Source of the DNA: Negativibacillus sp.
GTDB lineage: Bacteria; Bacillota; Clostridia; Oscillospirales; Ruminococcaceae
Length of the DNA stretch: 10,543 nucleotides
Assembly (NCBI GenBank): GCA_020024325.1
Contig: JAHHTY010000061.1
Coordinates: 1-10,543, forward strand
Direction of reading: 5' to 3'
Positions 1-6,308 of the stretch are shown here, piece after piece; position 1 is the stretch's first letter, and the number at the start of each line of letters is the position of its first letter. The notes beneath the pieces were generated by a model. It did no database searches. It was not told the DNA's origin and was given only the letters and a program-made list of their open reading frames with translations. The position numbers were made by a program, and so were the translations under genes.

Positions 1-84
1 TGGTGCGAGTGACGAGACTTGAACTCGTACGTCGAAGACACACGCCCCTCAAACGTGCCTGTCTGCCTATTCCAGCACACTCGC
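1..84 (-). tRNA. tRNA-Leu (anticodon GAG)
   Basis: Read on the minus strand this folds as a complete class II tRNA. The 7-bp acceptor stem is GCGAGTG with CACTCGC, followed by discriminator A and an encoded CCA end at positions 1-3. The anticodon stem is CACGT with GCGTG (the last pair is T-G), around a 7-base loop TTGAGGG that places GAG at 34-36. A long variable arm (about 12 bases) and a T arm ACGAG / CTCGT with loop TTCAAGT follow. The long variable arm and GAG anticodon identify leucine, reading CUC and CUU codons. The tRNA has its own promoter (see 124-152). Whether more tRNAs follow on the same transcript cannot be seen, because the gene ends at the window edge. Confidence 0.96.
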
Positions 85-123
85 ATATTCAATTATGTTG
101 ACTGCATCGATTCAACGTCATTT

Positions 124-152
124 ATTATACCACTGATAATTTTAAAAGTCAA
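124..152 (-). promoter_or_regulatory. Promoter of tRNA-Leu
   Basis: On the minus strand there is a -35 TTGACT (147-152), a 17-bp spacer and a perfect -10 TATAAT (124-129). Transcription would start near position 117, giving a short leader before the tRNA. An A-rich run lies just upstream of the -35. The bases after the -10, AAATGACGTTG, recur after the -10 of the tRNA-Lys promoter at the other end of the window. The leader can form a small hairpin, GTTGA with TCAAC, at 97-116. Confidence 0.88.
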
Positions 153-215
153 GTGTTTTTTGATAAAAATCGGATAAAATGTTTTAGGAGGTAAATTATA
201 TTTTATAAAAGTAAA

Positions 216-246
216 ACATTGTAAATTTTTATAAATTTTACAATGT
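216..246. promoter_or_regulatory. 31-bp palindrome, possible operator or activator site
   Basis: The arms ACATTGTAAA and TTTACAATGT are perfect 10-base reverse complements, separated by 11 AT bases. The site ends 4 bases before the -35 of the promoter at 251-279, so its centre lies about 55 bases upstream of the likely start. That position suits an activator or an upstream repressor. The -35 hexamer TTTACA is itself a third copy of the half-site. The DNA is too AT-rich to act as an ordinary terminator. The binding protein is unknown. Confidence 0.5.
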
Positions 247-250
247 ACTA

Positions 251-279
251 TTTACATTTTATGATGCATGTAGTATATT
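251..279 (+). promoter_or_regulatory. Probable promoter of the SGNH hydrolase-lipoprotein pair
   Basis: A -35 TTTACA (251-256), a 17-bp spacer and a -10 TATATT (274-279) lie 58 bases upstream of the start codon at 337. Each hexamer matches consensus at 5 of 6 positions. A 31-bp palindrome adjoins it upstream, which suggests regulation. An alternative -10, TATTAT at 276-281, would need a 19-bp spacer. Confidence 0.6.
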
Positions 280-336
280 ATGAAAGAGATACTTTTCTGC
301 AAGAAAGCTTGTGGAAACCAATAAGGAGGCGGAGCG

Positions 337-1323
337 TTGTACAGCAAATCCAATATTTATGCACATCGCAAAAGGGACAGGAAAAAGGCGATAGCTACGT
401 TTTTTGTTGTCCTGATCATCTCGCTTGCAGCAGCCTTGGGAGCAGCAGTGTACTGGGAAAAAATACAGAAAAAAAATCAGGATCAGCTTCAGGCACAAGC
501 AGAGCAAAATACAGATGTTCCGAAAGAAACACCAACCCATCAGCCGGAGCCTTTAAACGAGGAAAAAAATAAGGCGGAACAGGGTAAAGATAATCCAGAA
601 GGGGCCAAAGGGGAAGTTAAAGAGGATTTAAAACTGACATCTTCTGCAACTAAAAATCCGGAAAAGACCGGCGATGTGGTAACAATGACCTCAGACAGAA
701 TTTTGAAATCTTCGGCGCTGGTTGCTAATACGGGTTCCAGTGTTTCTGATGAATACTTTGATGATGCGGTTTTCGTGGGGGATTCTATTACCGAAGGAAT
801 TAAGCTGTATGAGATTATGAGCAATGCAACAGTTGTTGCCGCAAGGGGAATCAATCTGGATAATGTTTTTACGGACAACCAGATTCGTACAGCAGAAGGA
901 AACACCACAGTGATGGGAGCTTTAAAGCAAGCTGACCCATCAAAAATTTATATTATGTTCGGTGCAAACGGTGTTGGCTGGTTTACTGAGGAACATTTTA
1001 CCGATGTTTACACAAAGTTTGTGGAGAAGGTAAAGAAGCAGCACCCGGACAGCCAGATTTTTGTCCAGTCGATTCTTCCGGTTACACAGAAATTTGATGA
1101 ATCCAGAGATGATATTTCTAACGAGAAAATCAATCGTTACAATGAGCTGATTGTTGAGATGGCAGAAAAGGAAGAAATTTATTATCTTGATGTTGCTTCG
1201 GCAATCAAAGATGATAAAGGGTGTCTGCCAGAGGATTCTAACGGAGATGGTATGCACTTTGGTGGCAAATATTATAACAAGTGGTTTGATTATCTAAAGA
1301 CACACACCATCGAAAAAAAATAA
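337..1323 (+). CDS. Membrane-anchored SGNH/GDSL-family hydrolase
   Basis: A 328-residue protein of the SGNH/GDSL esterase family, which commonly removes or transfers acyl groups on lipids or cell-wall sugars. The start codon is TTG at 337, chosen because AAGGAGG lies 7 bases upstream (323-329). Residues 1-18 are basic, 19-40 form a single membrane segment, and 41-130 are a low-complexity linker rich in K, E, Q and P. The catalytic domain from about 140 on therefore sits outside the cell. Visible motifs are block I VFVGDSITEG (nucleophile Ser150), block II Gly171 in ARGI, block III GANG (Asn211), and block V DGMH (Asp304, His307). All four signature residues are present. A DUF4358 lipoprotein gene follows 37 bases later, and the pair share a promoter and terminator. 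The substrate is not identifiable. Partner lipoproteins of this kind are, as far as I recall, often encoded with SGNH proteins and MBOAT acyltransferases in Clostridia, but no MBOAT gene lies in this window. Confidence 0.88.
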   Translation: MYSKSNIYAHRKRDRKKAIATFFVVLIISLAAALGAAVYWEKIQKKNQDQLQAQAEQNTDVPKETPTHQPEPLNEEKNKAEQGKDNPEGAKGEVKEDLKLTSSATKNPEKTGDVVTMTSDRILKSSALVANTGSSVSDEYFDDAVFVGDSITEGIKLYEIMSNATVVAARGINLDNVFTDNQIRTAEGNTTVMGALKQADPSKIYIMFGANGVGWFTEEHFTDVYTKFVEKVKKQHPDSQIFVQSILPVTQKFDESRDDISNEKINRYNELIVEMAEKEEIYYLDVASAIKDDKGCLPEDSNGDGMHFGGKYYNKWFDYLKTHTIEKK

Positions 1324-1360
1324 GGACAATTATTTTAACGGAAAGGTAAGGAATAAAAAG

Positions 1361-1852
1361 ATGAAACTGAAAAAAATTTTGGCAATGACCTTGGCAGCAA
1401 CTATGATGGTACTGAGTTTTGCAGGATGCGGCAAGAAAGAAAGCTATCTTTCTTTTGATGAATTGTACAGCAATCTGACAAGTGCTATTGACTTCTCTGC
1501 AAGCAATATGCAAAAACAAGGTGAAGCTGCACTGAACAACTATTACTATATTGACCCGGCAACACTGGAAAACTATGCTATCTATATGAGTGATTACGCT
1601 ACCGGTAATGCAGATGAAATTGCAATGTTCCAGGTAAAGGAAGAAGACCAGGTTGCAGCAGTAAAAGCACTGATCAATGACCGCATCAATGATTTGAAAG
1701 TTCGTTATGAAGATTACAAGCCGGAAGAAATGAGCAAGCTTGACAGTGCCGTTGTTATGGAAAAAGGACGTTATATCGTTGTTGTTATCTCTCCAAAGAA
1801 CGATCAGGCAAAAGAGATTGTAAAGAATGCTTTGGACGGTAAAACAAAATAA
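1361..1852 (+). CDS. DUF4358-type lipoprotein
   Basis: A 163-residue secreted lipoprotein. It begins with a basic n-region (MKLKK), a hydrophobic stretch to residue 19 and a lipobox SFAGC with the lipidated Cys23. The mature part looks like the DUF4358 family: residues 60-160 contain the pattern YYIDPATLENYAIY, then ADEIAMFQVK, then RYEDYKPEE, and an end resembling GRYIVVVISP. No enzyme motif is visible and the family has no settled function that I know of. The ATG at 1361 follows GTAAGGA with an 8-base gap. It lies 37 bases after the SGNH hydrolase gene and shares its transcript, so it probably works with that enzyme at the membrane surface. A terminator hairpin follows 31 bases after the stop. 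The family call is from recognition of the sequence pattern and was not searched. Confidence 0.86.
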   Translation: MKLKKILAMTLAATMMVLSFAGCGKKESYLSFDELYSNLTSAIDFSASNMQKQGEAALNNYYYIDPATLENYAIYMSDYATGNADEIAMFQVKEEDQVAAVKALINDRINDLKVRYEDYKPEEMSKLDSAVVMEKGRYIVVVISPKNDQAKEIVKNALDGKTK

Positions 1853-1883
1853 GATTGAAAAATAAAGAGAAAAAATAAAGCAG

Positions 1884-1938
1884 CACCCCGTTTGTTAGAC
1901 AGTAGGTAATTTACTATCTGATAGATGGGGTGATTTTT
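1884..1938 (+). terminator. Long G-U-rich hairpin terminator after the lipoprotein gene
   Basis: Positions 1884-1904 pair with 1912-1932: 20 pairs in a 21-position stem, with one C-A mismatch (1900 with 1916) and a 7-base loop. The base of the stem is CACCCC with GGGGTG, and ATTTTT follows. Four of the pairs are G-U wobbles when read as plus-strand RNA and would be A-C mismatches on the minus strand, so the plus-strand transcript is the one that folds. This fits an intrinsic terminator for the SGNH-lipoprotein operon. Confidence 0.78.
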
Positions 1939-2160
1939 ATAGAAGAAAAAGGGATTTAAAATCATAGTTTAAAACGTGGTTATGGATATATTGGGAAAAA
2001 CAAAGAGGGGAGGATGGAGCAACAAACATTTAGATGATGCTGTGAATGGGAAATTTAGTTCTCCTTACAAGTGAGCTGATTCACCTGTAAAATCGAATGC
2101 GACAAAACACTTTAAAACAAAGTGGATTCAGTGCAACAAAAAATATTTGAGCAAAAGAAA
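1939..2160. other. Intergenic stretch with small inverted repeats and no clear gene
   Basis: No convincing gene is visible. One 30-codon frame (ATG at 1982, stop at 2072-2074; starts MDILGKTKRG) has coding-like content but no ribosome binding site, and could be a gene remnant or chance. Two further inverted repeats are present: TTACA-A-GTGA with TCAC-C-TGTAA at 2065-2090 (9 pairs, one mismatch, 6-base loop), and CACTTT with AAAGTG at 2108-2124 (5-base loop). Neither is followed by a T run, so they are not ordinary terminators. The stretch lies between two terminators and may be untranscribed. Confidence 0.45.
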
Positions 2161-2199
2161 GGGCTTGTTGTCTAATTTTACAGACAACAAGCCCTTTTT
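2161..2199. terminator. Bidirectional intrinsic terminator
   Basis: A perfect 13-bp stem, GGGCTTGTTGTCT (2161-2173) with AGACAACAAGCCC (2182-2194), has an 8-base loop and is followed by TTTTT on the plus strand. On the minus strand it is followed by TTTCTTTT, so it also works for the operon ending with pncB at 2273, 79 bases away. Its main role is probably to end the HD-TSUP-PLC-pncB transcript. Confidence 0.9.
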
Positions 2200-2272
2200 A
2201 AAATGAAAGCTGTTTCCACTTAACAATATGGTCTAACTTTTTGAGGTCACTTCAAAAATAAAGCAATATCTT

Positions 2273-3730
2273 TTATTTTTGTAAATCAGCAAGAAGTTCC
2301 TGCTTAATCTTCCAAAGTTTTGGAGAAAGGTCTACATAGTAGTTATGTGGGTTTTCAAAACGCTTTACCTCTTCCCAAAGAGAATCCACCTGCTCTTTGC
2401 AGTGACGGCGAATATCCTGAATGCTTGGCAGATTGTAAACCAACTCGCCTTTTTTAAAGATCGGCTTGAGCATTTCTTTTGCATACACATTTTTCAGTGT
2501 GCATTTTTTCCATGTTGCCAATGGGTCAAAGATGGTGATGGTAATTGGATGCTCTGTATCCAATTCTTCATCGTGTACGCAAACATAATCTGCAACAGCC
2601 TTGCCGTTTTCATCAAAGAAGCGATACAGCTTTTTAAAATGAGGATTGATGATTTTTTCTACACTTTCGCTTACCTTAATTCTTGGAATAAATTCCCCGT
2701 CTTTTTCAATGGCAACCAGTTTATAAACTCCGCCGAATACAGGGTCAGACTTACTGGTAATTAAGCGTTCACCGATTCCGAAGCTGTCAATCTTTGCTCC
2801 CTGCAAATAGAGGTCACGGATAATATATTCATCTAAAGAGTTGGAAGCAACGATTTTAACATCAGAATAGCCTGCTGCATCCAGCATTTTTCTTGCTTTC
2901 TTGGAAAGATAAGCAATATCACCGCTGTCAATGCGAACACCTTTGGGACGGAATCCCTTTGGTACAACGACTTCATCAAAAACCTTGATTGCATTTGGGA
3001 TACCGGATTTTAAAACATTGTAAGTATCAACCAACAGGGTACAGTCGTATGGATAAATTTCTGCATAAGAGCGGAATGCCTCATACTCGCTGTCAAACAT
3101 CTGCACCCAGCTGTGTGCCATTGTTCCGACAGCCGGAACTCCATAATCACGGTCGGTGATTGCACAGGCTGTTGCTCCGCATCCACCGATATAAGTTGCT
3201 CTTGCACCCAAAATTGCTGCATCATAGCCTTGTGCACGACGGGAACCGAATTCCATAATCATTCTGTCCCCAGCGGCTCGAACCATTCTGTTGGCTTTGG
3301 TTGTAACCAAGGACTGATGGTTGATGGTTAAAAGAACCATAGTTTCCACCAGCTGTGCCTGAATAACAGGACCTTTGATGGTTACAATCGGTTCATTTGG
3401 AAACATTGGTGTTCCTTCTTCCATTGCCCATACATCGCATTCAAAATGAAAGTTTTCAAGGTAATTTAAAAAATCCTCGTGAAAAATCTTTTTGCTTCTA
3501 AAATATTCGATATCTTGCTTTGTAAAATGAAGATTTTTCAGGTAATGCACCAGTTGTTCCAATCCCGCAAAAATGGCAAAGCCGCCGTTATCCGGAATTT
3601 TACGGAAGAACATATCAAAGACAGCAATCTTGTCTTTCATGCCATTGATAAAATATCCATTGGACATGGTAAATTCATAATAGTCGGTCAACATTGTCAA
3701 GTTACGTTCTTCTGTCCAGTTTATCTGCAT
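2273..3730 (-). CDS. pncB: Nicotinate phosphoribosyltransferase
   Basis: A 485-residue cytoplasmic enzyme that joins nicotinate to PRPP to make nicotinate mononucleotide, normally with ATP hydrolysis, in the Preiss-Handler NAD salvage route. The length fits the larger, Gram-positive type of NAPRTase. Recognisable features in order are the N-terminal LTDYYEFTMSNGYF (residues 14-27), FGSRRAQG (161-168), the segment GTMAHSWVQ with His206, the position expected for the phosphorylated histidine of the family, VRIDSGD (265-271), and FGIGERLITS (317-326) in the phosphate-binding barrel. The start ATG at 3728-3730 has a modest GAAAGG upstream. It is the last gene of a four-gene minus-strand unit, 58 bases after the phospholipase-like gene. 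In that gap an inverted repeat CACTTTC / GAAAGTG (3771-3800) could form a hairpin, but no T run follows it. The terminator is at 2161-2199. Confidence 0.96.
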   Translation of the reverse strand: MQINWTEERNLTMLTDYYEFTMSNGYFINGMKDKIAVFDMFFRKIPDNGGFAIFAGLEQLVHYLKNLHFTKQDIEYFRSKKIFHEDFLNYLENFHFECDVWAMEEGTPMFPNEPIVTIKGPVIQAQLVETMVLLTINHQSLVTTKANRMVRAAGDRMIMEFGSRRAQGYDAAILGARATYIGGCGATACAITDRDYGVPAVGTMAHSWVQMFDSEYEAFRSYAEIYPYDCTLLVDTYNVLKSGIPNAIKVFDEVVVPKGFRPKGVRIDSGDIAYLSKKARKMLDAAGYSDVKIVASNSLDEYIIRDLYLQGAKIDSFGIGERLITSKSDPVFGGVYKLVAIEKDGEFIPRIKVSESVEKIINPHFKKLYRFFDENGKAVADYVCVHDEELDTEHPITITIFDPLATWKKCTLKNVYAKEMLKPIFKKGELVYNLPSIQDIRRHCKEQVDSLWEEVKRFENPHNYYVDLSPKLWKIKQELLADLQK

Positions 3731-3788
3731 AATTGTCAGACCTTTCTTCTATTGTTTATCTATCAGATGACACTTTCGCTTTTTTATT

Positions 3789-4724
3789 TTACTGAAAGTG
3801 AAGTGCGTCCGGAGAACCGTTATCAAACGATTTCAGATTTTTGGGTTCATATACTACCCCATGACAAGAACAGCTGTAAAGATTTTCCATCATGTCCACT
3901 GCCTGATAAGCAGCTGCATAAAAAATTTGCGGAAAACTTCTGTTATCCAACTTTTCGGGAGTTTCCAGATTAAACCACTGTTCTTGCTCCATATTTAAAA
4001 TATCTTCTTTCACCTGTTTTCGGCGGATATGAGGAGAAAGCATATTTGGCAGGTTTAATAAAGCCTCTCCAGCACCCACCAAACGGTACAGACCTCCTTG
4101 ACGGTCCATCAAAAGCGGCAAGATCTTCCAGTTTTCCTCAAAGCATTTCTGCACTTCGGAGGACTTTACCCGTATTCCGTACACCTCCCAAAGTATCGTT
4201 ACATACAGTTGTGCAATAATTTGATGTTCCCACTTTGCACCGTACAGCCTTTTTGAGGGACGATAGTTTCGGATATTTCTCCCGCGTTTCATCTCATAAA
4301 AAGCAGTGTCAATATCGCTCTCGATACGAAAATGAGTTCCTCTTCCCGCATCAGGGTCAAGGACCTGTTCCTTTTGCATCTGTTTAAAATAAATATATGG
4401 GTGACTTTCTCTGTCCAGACAATAATGCCCTGCAAATCCTAAAATATATGATGCAAGGGTTTCATATTCGGCTCTGCCCCGATGAACATTTAAATAGCAG
4501 CTCAAAGCGGTAAACAATTCATCAGTTTTCATGGCGTGCATGATATTTCCGTATTTTCTCAGTAAGCTTCTTCCCAAAATAGCATCTCGGAAGAACAATA
4601 AATCCGGTCCTTGAAGTCCCCAGAAATATGGTGCCGGATTCATCTCCAACATTTCTTGGATTGGTTCATCCAGCATTGAAAAAACCTGTGTTCCAAATAA
4701 TTCATGTGTTACAAATGCAGGCAT
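3789..4724 (-). CDS. Zinc-dependent phospholipase C family protein (cytoplasmic type)
   Basis: A 311-residue protein resembling the zinc-dependent phospholipase C / S1-P1 nuclease fold (Zn_dep_PLPC). The expected metal ligands are visible in order: His7, Asp41 in GLQGPD, His63 in MHAM, His100 and Asp104 in GHYCLD, His108, then His131 and Glu135 in HFRIESD, with Asp139 nearby. The H-x3-D and H-x3-E spacings match those known from Bacillus cereus phospholipase C. Unlike that secreted enzyme, it starts MPAFVTHELF with no signal peptide or membrane segment, so it is probably intracellular and its substrate is unknown. The ATG follows GGGAGG by 5 bases. It sits 27 bases after the TSUP permease gene and 58 bases before pncB, in the same operon. 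The family call is good. The reaction is not established. Confidence 0.83.
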   Translation of the reverse strand: MPAFVTHELFGTQVFSMLDEPIQEMLEMNPAPYFWGLQGPDLLFFRDAILGRSLLRKYGNIMHAMKTDELFTALSCYLNVHRGRAEYETLASYILGFAGHYCLDRESHPYIYFKQMQKEQVLDPDAGRGTHFRIESDIDTAFYEMKRGRNIRNYRPSKRLYGAKWEHQIIAQLYVTILWEVYGIRVKSSEVQKCFEENWKILPLLMDRQGGLYRLVGAGEALLNLPNMLSPHIRRKQVKEDILNMEQEQWFNLETPEKLDNRSFPQIFYAAAYQAVDMMENLYSCSCHGVVYEPKNLKSFDNGSPDALHFQ

Positions 4725-4751
4725 AGTATCCTCCCTTCTGTCCTGTACCTT

Positions 4752-5504
4752 TTAAAACATCTCTGTTGCCACCTTAATCAGCAAGAGAACCATTGTTACA
4801 ATGAGGATGGGGCGAACAATCTTTACACCGTTTTTCAAAGCCAAGCCTGAACCGACCCAGTTTCCCAAAACAGAAAAGATTGTACACTGCAAACCGATTC
4901 CGAACATAACGTTTCCGTTCATTGCATAGGTAATCAGTGCTGCCACATTGGAAGAGAGATTGACGATTTTAGTGGTTCCGCAGGAACGAAGAATATTCAT
5001 TCCCAAAACGGTATTAAAAAGTAGTGTTAAGAAAGTTCCGGTTCCCGGCCCAAAAAATCCGTCATAGCATCCTAGGGCAAAACCAACAGCAAGAGACAGA
5101 AAAATTGCATGTAAAAGCGGAAGCTCTTTTTCCCTTTCCTCGCCAAAATCTTTTTTTCTTAAAATCATCACTGCAATGACCGGTACAGCAATCAGCAAAA
5201 CATATCGCAGATATTTTTCGTCAATGGACATTGCTAACTTTGCCCCTATCGGGGAGCCCAGCAACGCTGACACAGAAGCGACAGCCGCTACTTTAAAATT
5301 TACCTGATGTTCTTTGATAAACCGCAGTGATGCTGTCAGCGTGCCAACACTGGAAGCAAATTTATTGGTTCCCAAAGCAACATGGGGCGGAATACCTACC
5401 GCATAATATGCAGAAAGTGTGATAAGACCGCCGCCACCGGCAATCGAATCGACCAGACCGCCTAAAAACACACAGGCAAACAAAATCCACATTGAATAAT
5501 CCAT
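4752..5504 (-). CDS. TSUP family permease (sulfite exporter TauE/SafE type)
   Basis: An integral membrane protein of about 250 residues with roughly eight hydrophobic segments in two related halves. Family marks, counted from the upstream GTG, are AGGGGLI (37-43), GTNKF (60-64) and GCYDGFFGPGTGTF (160-173). The family moves sulfite, sulfonates, sulfoacetate and other small organic anions, and the substrate cannot be told from sequence. The start is uncertain. I chose ATG at 5502-5504 (MDYSMWILF), because the first membrane segment then begins a few residues in, as is usual, with GGGAAGGA about 11 bases upstream. The alternative is GTG at 5547-5549, adding 15 residues, with AGAGGA overlapping the stop codon of the HD gene, which would couple the two genes. 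Its place in a pncB operon makes an organic anion linked to NAD salvage a possible substrate, but this is inference. Confidence 0.88.
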   Translation of the reverse strand: MDYSMWILFACVFLGGLVDSIAGGGGLITLSAYYAVGIPPHVALGTNKFASSVGTLTASLRFIKEHQVNFKVAAVASVSALLGSPIGAKLAMSIDEKYLRYVLLIAVPVIAVMILRKKDFGEEREKELPLLHAIFLSLAVGFALGCYDGFFGPGTGTFLTLLFNTVLGMNILRSCGTTKIVNLSSNVAALITYAMNGNVMFGIGLQCTIFSVLGNWVGSGLALKNGVKIVRPILIVTMVLLLIKVATEMF

Positions 5505-5564
5505 GAAATAACAAATCCTTCCCTGCTCAAATATTTTCTCAAGTTGCACCGCAGTTTTGTTCCT

Positions 5565-6155
5565 CTATTTTTTGATGACACCCGATGTTCCTTTTTCCTT
5601 TAGATAAGTAGACTGTAGGTCTGCCAGATGCAATTTAACTGCCAGAGGATATTTTTCATACGCATGGCTGATGGCATAGCTGCCGCCTTTTGCCGCTTCA
5701 TCAAAACCGCCCATATGCCAACGGATTGCCACTGCCTCTGATGGTTTTAATCTTAAAAACCGCTCAATCAAAAATACCGATTTTTCCCCGTGTCCATAAG
5801 GAAACTGGTCCTCGATGGAATAATACTCCTGTGGTTCCCAGCGACCTGTTTCAGGATTTTTTACGTTTCGGGTACTCACTTTATAAAACTGTGATTTGCA
5901 CACATCATGCAGCAGTCCGCAGATGGCAAAGCTTTCCATGCTGTCCCCTTCCTCAAAATACTGCTGCATTGTTTCAAACACGCTGATGCTGTGCATGACC
6001 AAACCATGCTCGCAGGAACAGTGATACTTCGTGCTGGCAGGTGCCGTAAAGAAATCTGTTTTTTTCAGCCACTCAAGCAGCTGCTGTGCGCCTTCTCTTT
6101 TGATATGCTCACAGAATATCTGTTCAAAGTGCTGCTGATAATCCATATGTTCCAT
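5565..6155 (-). CDS. HD-domain metal-dependent hydrolase
   Basis: A 196-residue cytoplasmic protein of the HD superfamily, mostly metal-dependent phosphohydrolases acting on nucleotides or nucleic-acid ends. Visible motifs are the first histidines HGLVMH (His50, His55), the namesake GLLHDVCK (His83, Asp84), GHGEKS (His122), RWHMGG (His147) and the final Asp179 in LADLQSTY. All core ligands are present. The start is ATG at 6153-6155 (MEHMDYQQ), because GGAGG lies 6 bases upstream. An upstream in-frame ATG at 6227 would place the -10 region inside the gene and has no ribosome binding site. It is the first gene of the operon, driven by the promoter at 6216-6224. The substrate is not known. Overall it resembles small clostridial HD proteins annotated only as hydrolases, and the HD part of YhaM-type RNases is more distantly similar. 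Confidence 0.87.
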   Translation of the reverse strand: MEHMDYQQHFEQIFCEHIKREGAQQLLEWLKKTDFFTAPASTKYHCSCEHGLVMHSISVFETMQQYFEEGDSMESFAICGLLHDVCKSQFYKVSTRNVKNPETGRWEPQEYYSIEDQFPYGHGEKSVFLIERFLRLKPSEAVAIRWHMGGFDEAAKGGSYAISHAYEKYPLAVKLHLADLQSTYLKEKGTSGVIKK

Positions 6156-6215
6156 AGCTTTCCTCCGTTTTTTACCATATATTGAAAAACTGGTTTCATA
6201 AAAGTTTTCAGACTC

Positions 6216-6224
6216 ATTATAGCA
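6216..6224 (-). promoter_or_regulatory. Extended -10 promoter of the HD-TSUP-PLC-pncB operon
   Basis: On the minus strand TGCTATAAT (6224 to 6216) is a perfect -10 hexamer with an extended TGn motif. The -35 is weak: GTGACT lies 16 bases upstream. Transcription would start near 6209, about 54 bases before the HD gene start codon at 6155. No other clear promoter is seen within the operon. Confidence 0.75.
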
Positions 6225-6266
6225 CAAATCCCCAATAAGTCACCTGCTTTTTTAAAAAAGAAGAAT

Positions 6267-6308
6267 AAAAAATCCGGCTCACCTAAAACAAGGCTTGCCG
6301 AATTTTTT
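6267..6308. terminator. Bidirectional terminator after the radical SAM gene
   Basis: A stem CGGC with GCCG, continued inward across a 2x2 internal loop by ACCT with AGGC and outward by six A-T pairs and T6273-A6302 (C6274-A6301 is a mismatch on the plus strand and a U-G pair on the minus strand), has a 6-base loop and T runs on both sides. On the minus strand it ends transcription from nagB and the radical SAM gene, overlapping the latter's stop codon at 6307-6309. The minus-strand fold is slightly better because of the U-G pair at 6274/6301. Confidence 0.85.

Noticed and set aside
186..215. AGGAGG at 186-191 upstream of the SGNH gene, suggesting another small gene
   Set aside because: No ATG, GTG or TTG opens a frame of any length at a suitable distance after it. 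It may be a remnant or chance.
243..572. 109-codon plus-strand frame overlapping the start of the SGNH gene
   Set aside because: It overlaps the well-supported SGNH gene in another frame and its translation looks like no protein domain. The SGNH frame has the AAGGAGG site.
2238..2258. TTTTTGA / TCAAAAA inverted repeat just after pncB as a terminator
   Set aside because: The stem is entirely weak pairs apart from one G-C, and a far stronger terminator follows at 2161-2194.
3758..3768. ATCTATCAGAT before pncB, the reverse complement of ATCTGATAGAT in the terminator at 1916-1926
   Set aside because: An 11-base match in AT-rich DNA over 10 kb can occur by chance, and at 1916 the bases are explained by the terminator stem.
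3479..3973. 164-codon plus-strand frame across the pncB-PLC junction
   Set aside because: It is antisense to two strongly supported genes, has no ribosome binding site, and its composition is that of the complementary strand.
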